NCBI GenBank assembly: GCA_021157745.1
Contig: JAGGWA010000097.1
Span: 1 to 5,869 of the forward strand
Source of the DNA: Thermoplasmata archaeon
Lineage (GTDB): Archaea > Thermoplasmatota > E2 > UBA202 > JdFR-43
Direction of reading: 5' to 3'
Length of the DNA: 5,869 nt
The translations under genes and the position numbers were made by a program. Below are positions 4,128 through 5,869 of the stretch, in pieces (position 1 is the stretch's first letter; each line of letters opens with the position of its first letter). The notes under the pieces are model-generated. The model was given only the letters and a program-made list of their open reading frames with translations, did no database searches and was not told the origin of the DNA.

Positions 4128-5192
4128 ATGAAACTGTTTGAATGGCAGGGAAAAGAATTGTTTCGCAGCTATGGCATCGCTGTCCCAAAAGGCAAAGTCA
4201 TAGATAAAAAAGAGGATCTGGAAAAAATAGACATACCATTTCCATGGGTTTTAAAAGCCCAAGTTTTGGTAGGTGGGCGCGGCAAAGCAGGCGGAATAAA
4301 GATTGCAAATGATATGGAGGAAGCAAGAAAGGCTTTCGATGAAATAATGGCAATGGAAATTAAAGGGGAGAGAGTCAAAAAAATTTTGGTTGAAGAAAAG
4401 GCCAGCATTGAAAAAGAAATGTATCTGAGCTTTTTCCTTGACAGGAGCAGCAGACAATTTTTAATGATGTTTTCTTCCAAGGGAGGAGTTGACATCGAAT
4501 CAATGAAGGAAGACGTGAAAAAGATATACATCAATCCATTGATAGGATTGCAGCAGTATCATTTGCGTAAGATTCCGAAAGAAGTGAGGCAAATAGCAAG
4601 CAATCTTTACAGTCTTTTTGTTGAAAAGGATTGTGAGCTTGTGGAAATAAATCCTCTTGCTATTGCGGGAGGAGAAACTCTCGCCTTAGACTCAAAAATA
4701 ATAATAGATGATAACGCTATATATCGACATAGCGAGCTTCCAAAAGAAAATGCTGAACTAACTCCATTGGAAAGGGAAGCGAGGAGCAAAGGAATAGCTT
4801 TTGTCCAGCTCGACGGAAACATTGGTGTTATTGCAAACGGCGCCGGCTTAACAATGGCTACACTTGATGCTTTAAACGAATTCAATGGAAAAGGGGGTGT
4901 TTTTCTTGATCTTGGCGGAACAGATGACCCAGAAAAAGTTAAGCAGGCTCTGGAGATAATGGTTAAGGCAAAGCCAAAAGTTATTTTGATAAATTTATTT
5001 GGCGGGATAACGAAATGTGATACCGTTGCCAAAGGAATAATTGAATTTATGCAGGCAAATGAGACACCACCAATTGTTGCAAGGATAAAAGGAGTTAATG
5101 AAGATGTTGCAAGAGAGATGCTTAAGGATTATGTTATAGCCGTCGACTCATTCCAGGAAGTTGCAAAAAAAGCAGCGGAGTTAGGTGGTTAA
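4128..5192 (+). CDS. sucC: Succinyl-CoA synthetase (ADP-forming type), beta subunit
   Basis: Beta subunit of the TCA-cycle enzyme that interconverts succinyl-CoA and succinate with NDP/NTP phosphorylation. The ATP-grasp domain (residues 1 to about 210) has FEWQGKELF (4-12), K43 and Q45, GGRGKAGG (49-56), the nucleotide-site E-KE segment near 95-97, and EINPLA (173-178) with N175 and D188 as likely Mg ligands. The CoA-ligase domain (about 228-350) has [14 protein letters not shown] (228-241), LDLGG (260-264) and [10 protein letters not shown] (289-298). At 354 residues it is shorter than E. coli SucC (388); the shortening lies mainly before EINPLA and at the C-terminus. ATG 4128 has a TATA-like box at leaderless spacing. 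The stop is one base from the sucD start, and the gene end carries the sucD Shine-Dalgarno. Nucleotide specificity (ADP or GDP) cannot be read safely. Confidence 0.95.
   Translation: MKLFEWQGKELFRSYGIAVPKGKVIDKKEDLEKIDIPFPWVLKAQVLVGGRGKAGGIKIANDMEEARKAFDEIMAMEIKGERVKKILVEEKASIEKEMYLSFFLDRSSRQFLMMFSSKGGVDIESMKEDVKKIYINPLIGLQQYHLRKIPKEVRQIASNLYSLFVEKDCELVEINPLAIAGGETLALDSKIIIDDNAIYRHSELPKENAELTPLEREARSKGIAFVQLDGNIGVIANGAGLTMATLDALNEFNGKGGVFLDLGGTDDPEKVKQALEIMVKAKPKVILINLFGGITKCDTVAKGIIEFMQANETPPIVARIKGVNEDVAREMLKDYVIAVDSFQEVAKKAAELGG
5184..5188 (+). promoter_or_regulatory. Shine-Dalgarno GGTGG for sucD
   Basis: GGTGG, formed by the two C-terminal Gly codons of sucC, lies 5 nt before ATG 5194 of sucD. 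Together with the 1-base gap, it indicates coupled translation and matched subunit amounts. Confidence 0.6.
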
Positions 5193-5193
5193 A

Positions 5194-5869
5194 ATGGCGA
5201 TATGGGTAGATGAAGATATAAGGTTATTGGTGCAGGGAATTACTGGGCATCAAGGGCAGTTTCATACTAAAGCAATGCAGGAATTTGGAACAAATATTGT
5301 TGCTGGCGTAACGCCTGGCAAAGGAGGAATGCAGGTTCATGGTGTGCCTGTCTATGATAGCGTGGAAGATGCAATGGAGATGGAACCAAATGCAAGTATT
5401 GTTTTTGTGCCTGCCGCCTTCGCCAAGGATGCTGTTATTGAAGCATTGGATGCTGGAATAAAGCTTATCGTTGTCATAACTGAAAACATTCCATTCCATG
5501 ACACAATGCAATTCGTGCATTATGCAATGTATAAAAAGGCTCGTGTTATAGGACCGAATTGCCCTGGAATAGCATCTCCAGGAAAATCAAAAATTGGAAT
5601 ATTCCCCAACATAATATTTAAAGAAGGAAGCGTTGGCGTGGCTTCTCGCTCTGGCACCCTGACATACGAAATCGTGGCATCACTTTCCAAAGCTGGCATC
5701 GGACAATCAACGTGCGTTGGTTTGGGGGGGGATCCAATAACGGGCTCGACTTTCATCGACGCTTTGAAAGCTTTTGAGGAAGATGAGGAAACGAAGGCAA
5801 TAGTAATGGTTGGCGAAATTGGAGGAACAGCCGAGGAACAAGCAGCCGAGTACATAAAAAGAAACGTCA
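5194..5869 (+). CDS. sucD: Succinyl-CoA synthetase, alpha subunit (3' end outside window)
   Basis: First 225 residues of the alpha subunit, which carries the CoA-binding domain and the phospho-His active site and pairs with SucC. ATG 5194 follows the sucC stop by one base with GGTGG upstream. Visible motifs: [11 protein letters not shown] (14-24), GVTPGKGG (38-45), FVPAAF (71-76), PNCPGI (121-126), SRSGTLTYE (151-159), GLGGDPITG (176-184) and [12 protein letters not shown] (207-218). All match the family in order. The catalytic His, near residue 246 of the E. coli protein, falls beyond the right edge, so completeness cannot be judged; the family is usually about 290 residues. A run of eight G at 5724-5731 lies in the GLGGD codons without breaking the frame. 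Confidence 0.95.
   Translation, partial: MAIWVDEDIRLLVQGITGHQGQFHTKAMQEFGTNIVAGVTPGKGGMQVHGVPVYDSVEDAMEMEPNASIVFVPAAFAKDAVIEALDAGIKLIVVITENIPFHDTMQFVHYAMYKKARVIGPNCPGIASPGKSKIGIFPNIIFKEGSVGVASRSGTLTYEIVASLSKAGIGQSTCVGLGGDPITGSTFIDALKAFEEDEETKAIVMVGEIGGTAEEQAAEYIKRNV

Noticed and set aside
4607..5032. Minus-strand frame of 141 codons opposite sucC
   Set aside because: It lies antisense to conserved sucC motifs, is low in complexity (Ser/Pro/Phe), and has no ribosome site or promoter.
5520..5855. Minus-strand frame of 111 codons opposite sucD
   Set aside because: The plus strand encodes all expected SucD motifs across this stretch. The minus frame is a shadow.

Overview
The window is AT-rich, densely packed DNA that looks archaeal and most likely euryarchaeal. 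The evidence is an Sm/LSm protein of archaeal size, an archaeal-type YchF/Obg GTPase with a Cys cluster after the G2 region, an Lrp/AsnC regulator with an archaeal-style Cys-rich tail, a short (140-residue) lumazine synthase, A/T-rich TATA-like boxes about 25 nt upstream of start codons with no leader, and GGTG/GTGAT/GGAGG Shine-Dalgarno motifs inside operons. A Thermoplasmata-related lineage is possible, but the sequence alone does not settle it. No rRNA, tRNA, mobile element or CRISPR was found, and no gap between genes exceeds 75 bases.

Left part, minus strand, read from 2849 down to 1: an ArsR-like winged-helix regulator; a 93-residue conserved-looking protein of unknown function with a basic tail (ATGA overlap with the regulator); the YchF-like translation-associated GTPase (4 nt gap); an LSm RNA-binding protein (28 nt gap, with its own TATA-like box); then, after a 60 nt regulatory gap with an 8-bp inverted repeat, an Lrp/AsnC regulator with a five-Cys C-terminal cluster; and a small unrecognised gene that overlaps the Lrp stop codon and runs off the left edge. 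The first three or four genes look like one transcription unit on the theme of RNA and translation. The last two look like a second, possibly self-regulated unit.

Right part, plus strand, read from 2923: ribH (6,7-dimethyl-8-ribityllumazine synthase, riboflavin synthesis), translationally coupled to a FabG-like short-chain dehydrogenase/reductase; then, after a 48 nt promoter gap, sucC and the start of sucD (succinyl-CoA synthetase beta and alpha), with sucD cut off by the right edge before its phospho-histidine. The ribH and sucC leaders share a TAAAATAGCT word at nearly the same distance from ATGAAA, so the two metabolic units appear to use the same kind of promoter. The two halves of the window diverge from a 73 nt region (2850-2922).

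No clearly new multi-gene system is visible. The most worthwhile leads are the Cys-cluster Lrp regulator with its coupled small gene and inverted repeat, the uncharacterised 93-residue protein between a regulator and YchF, and the shared promoter word.
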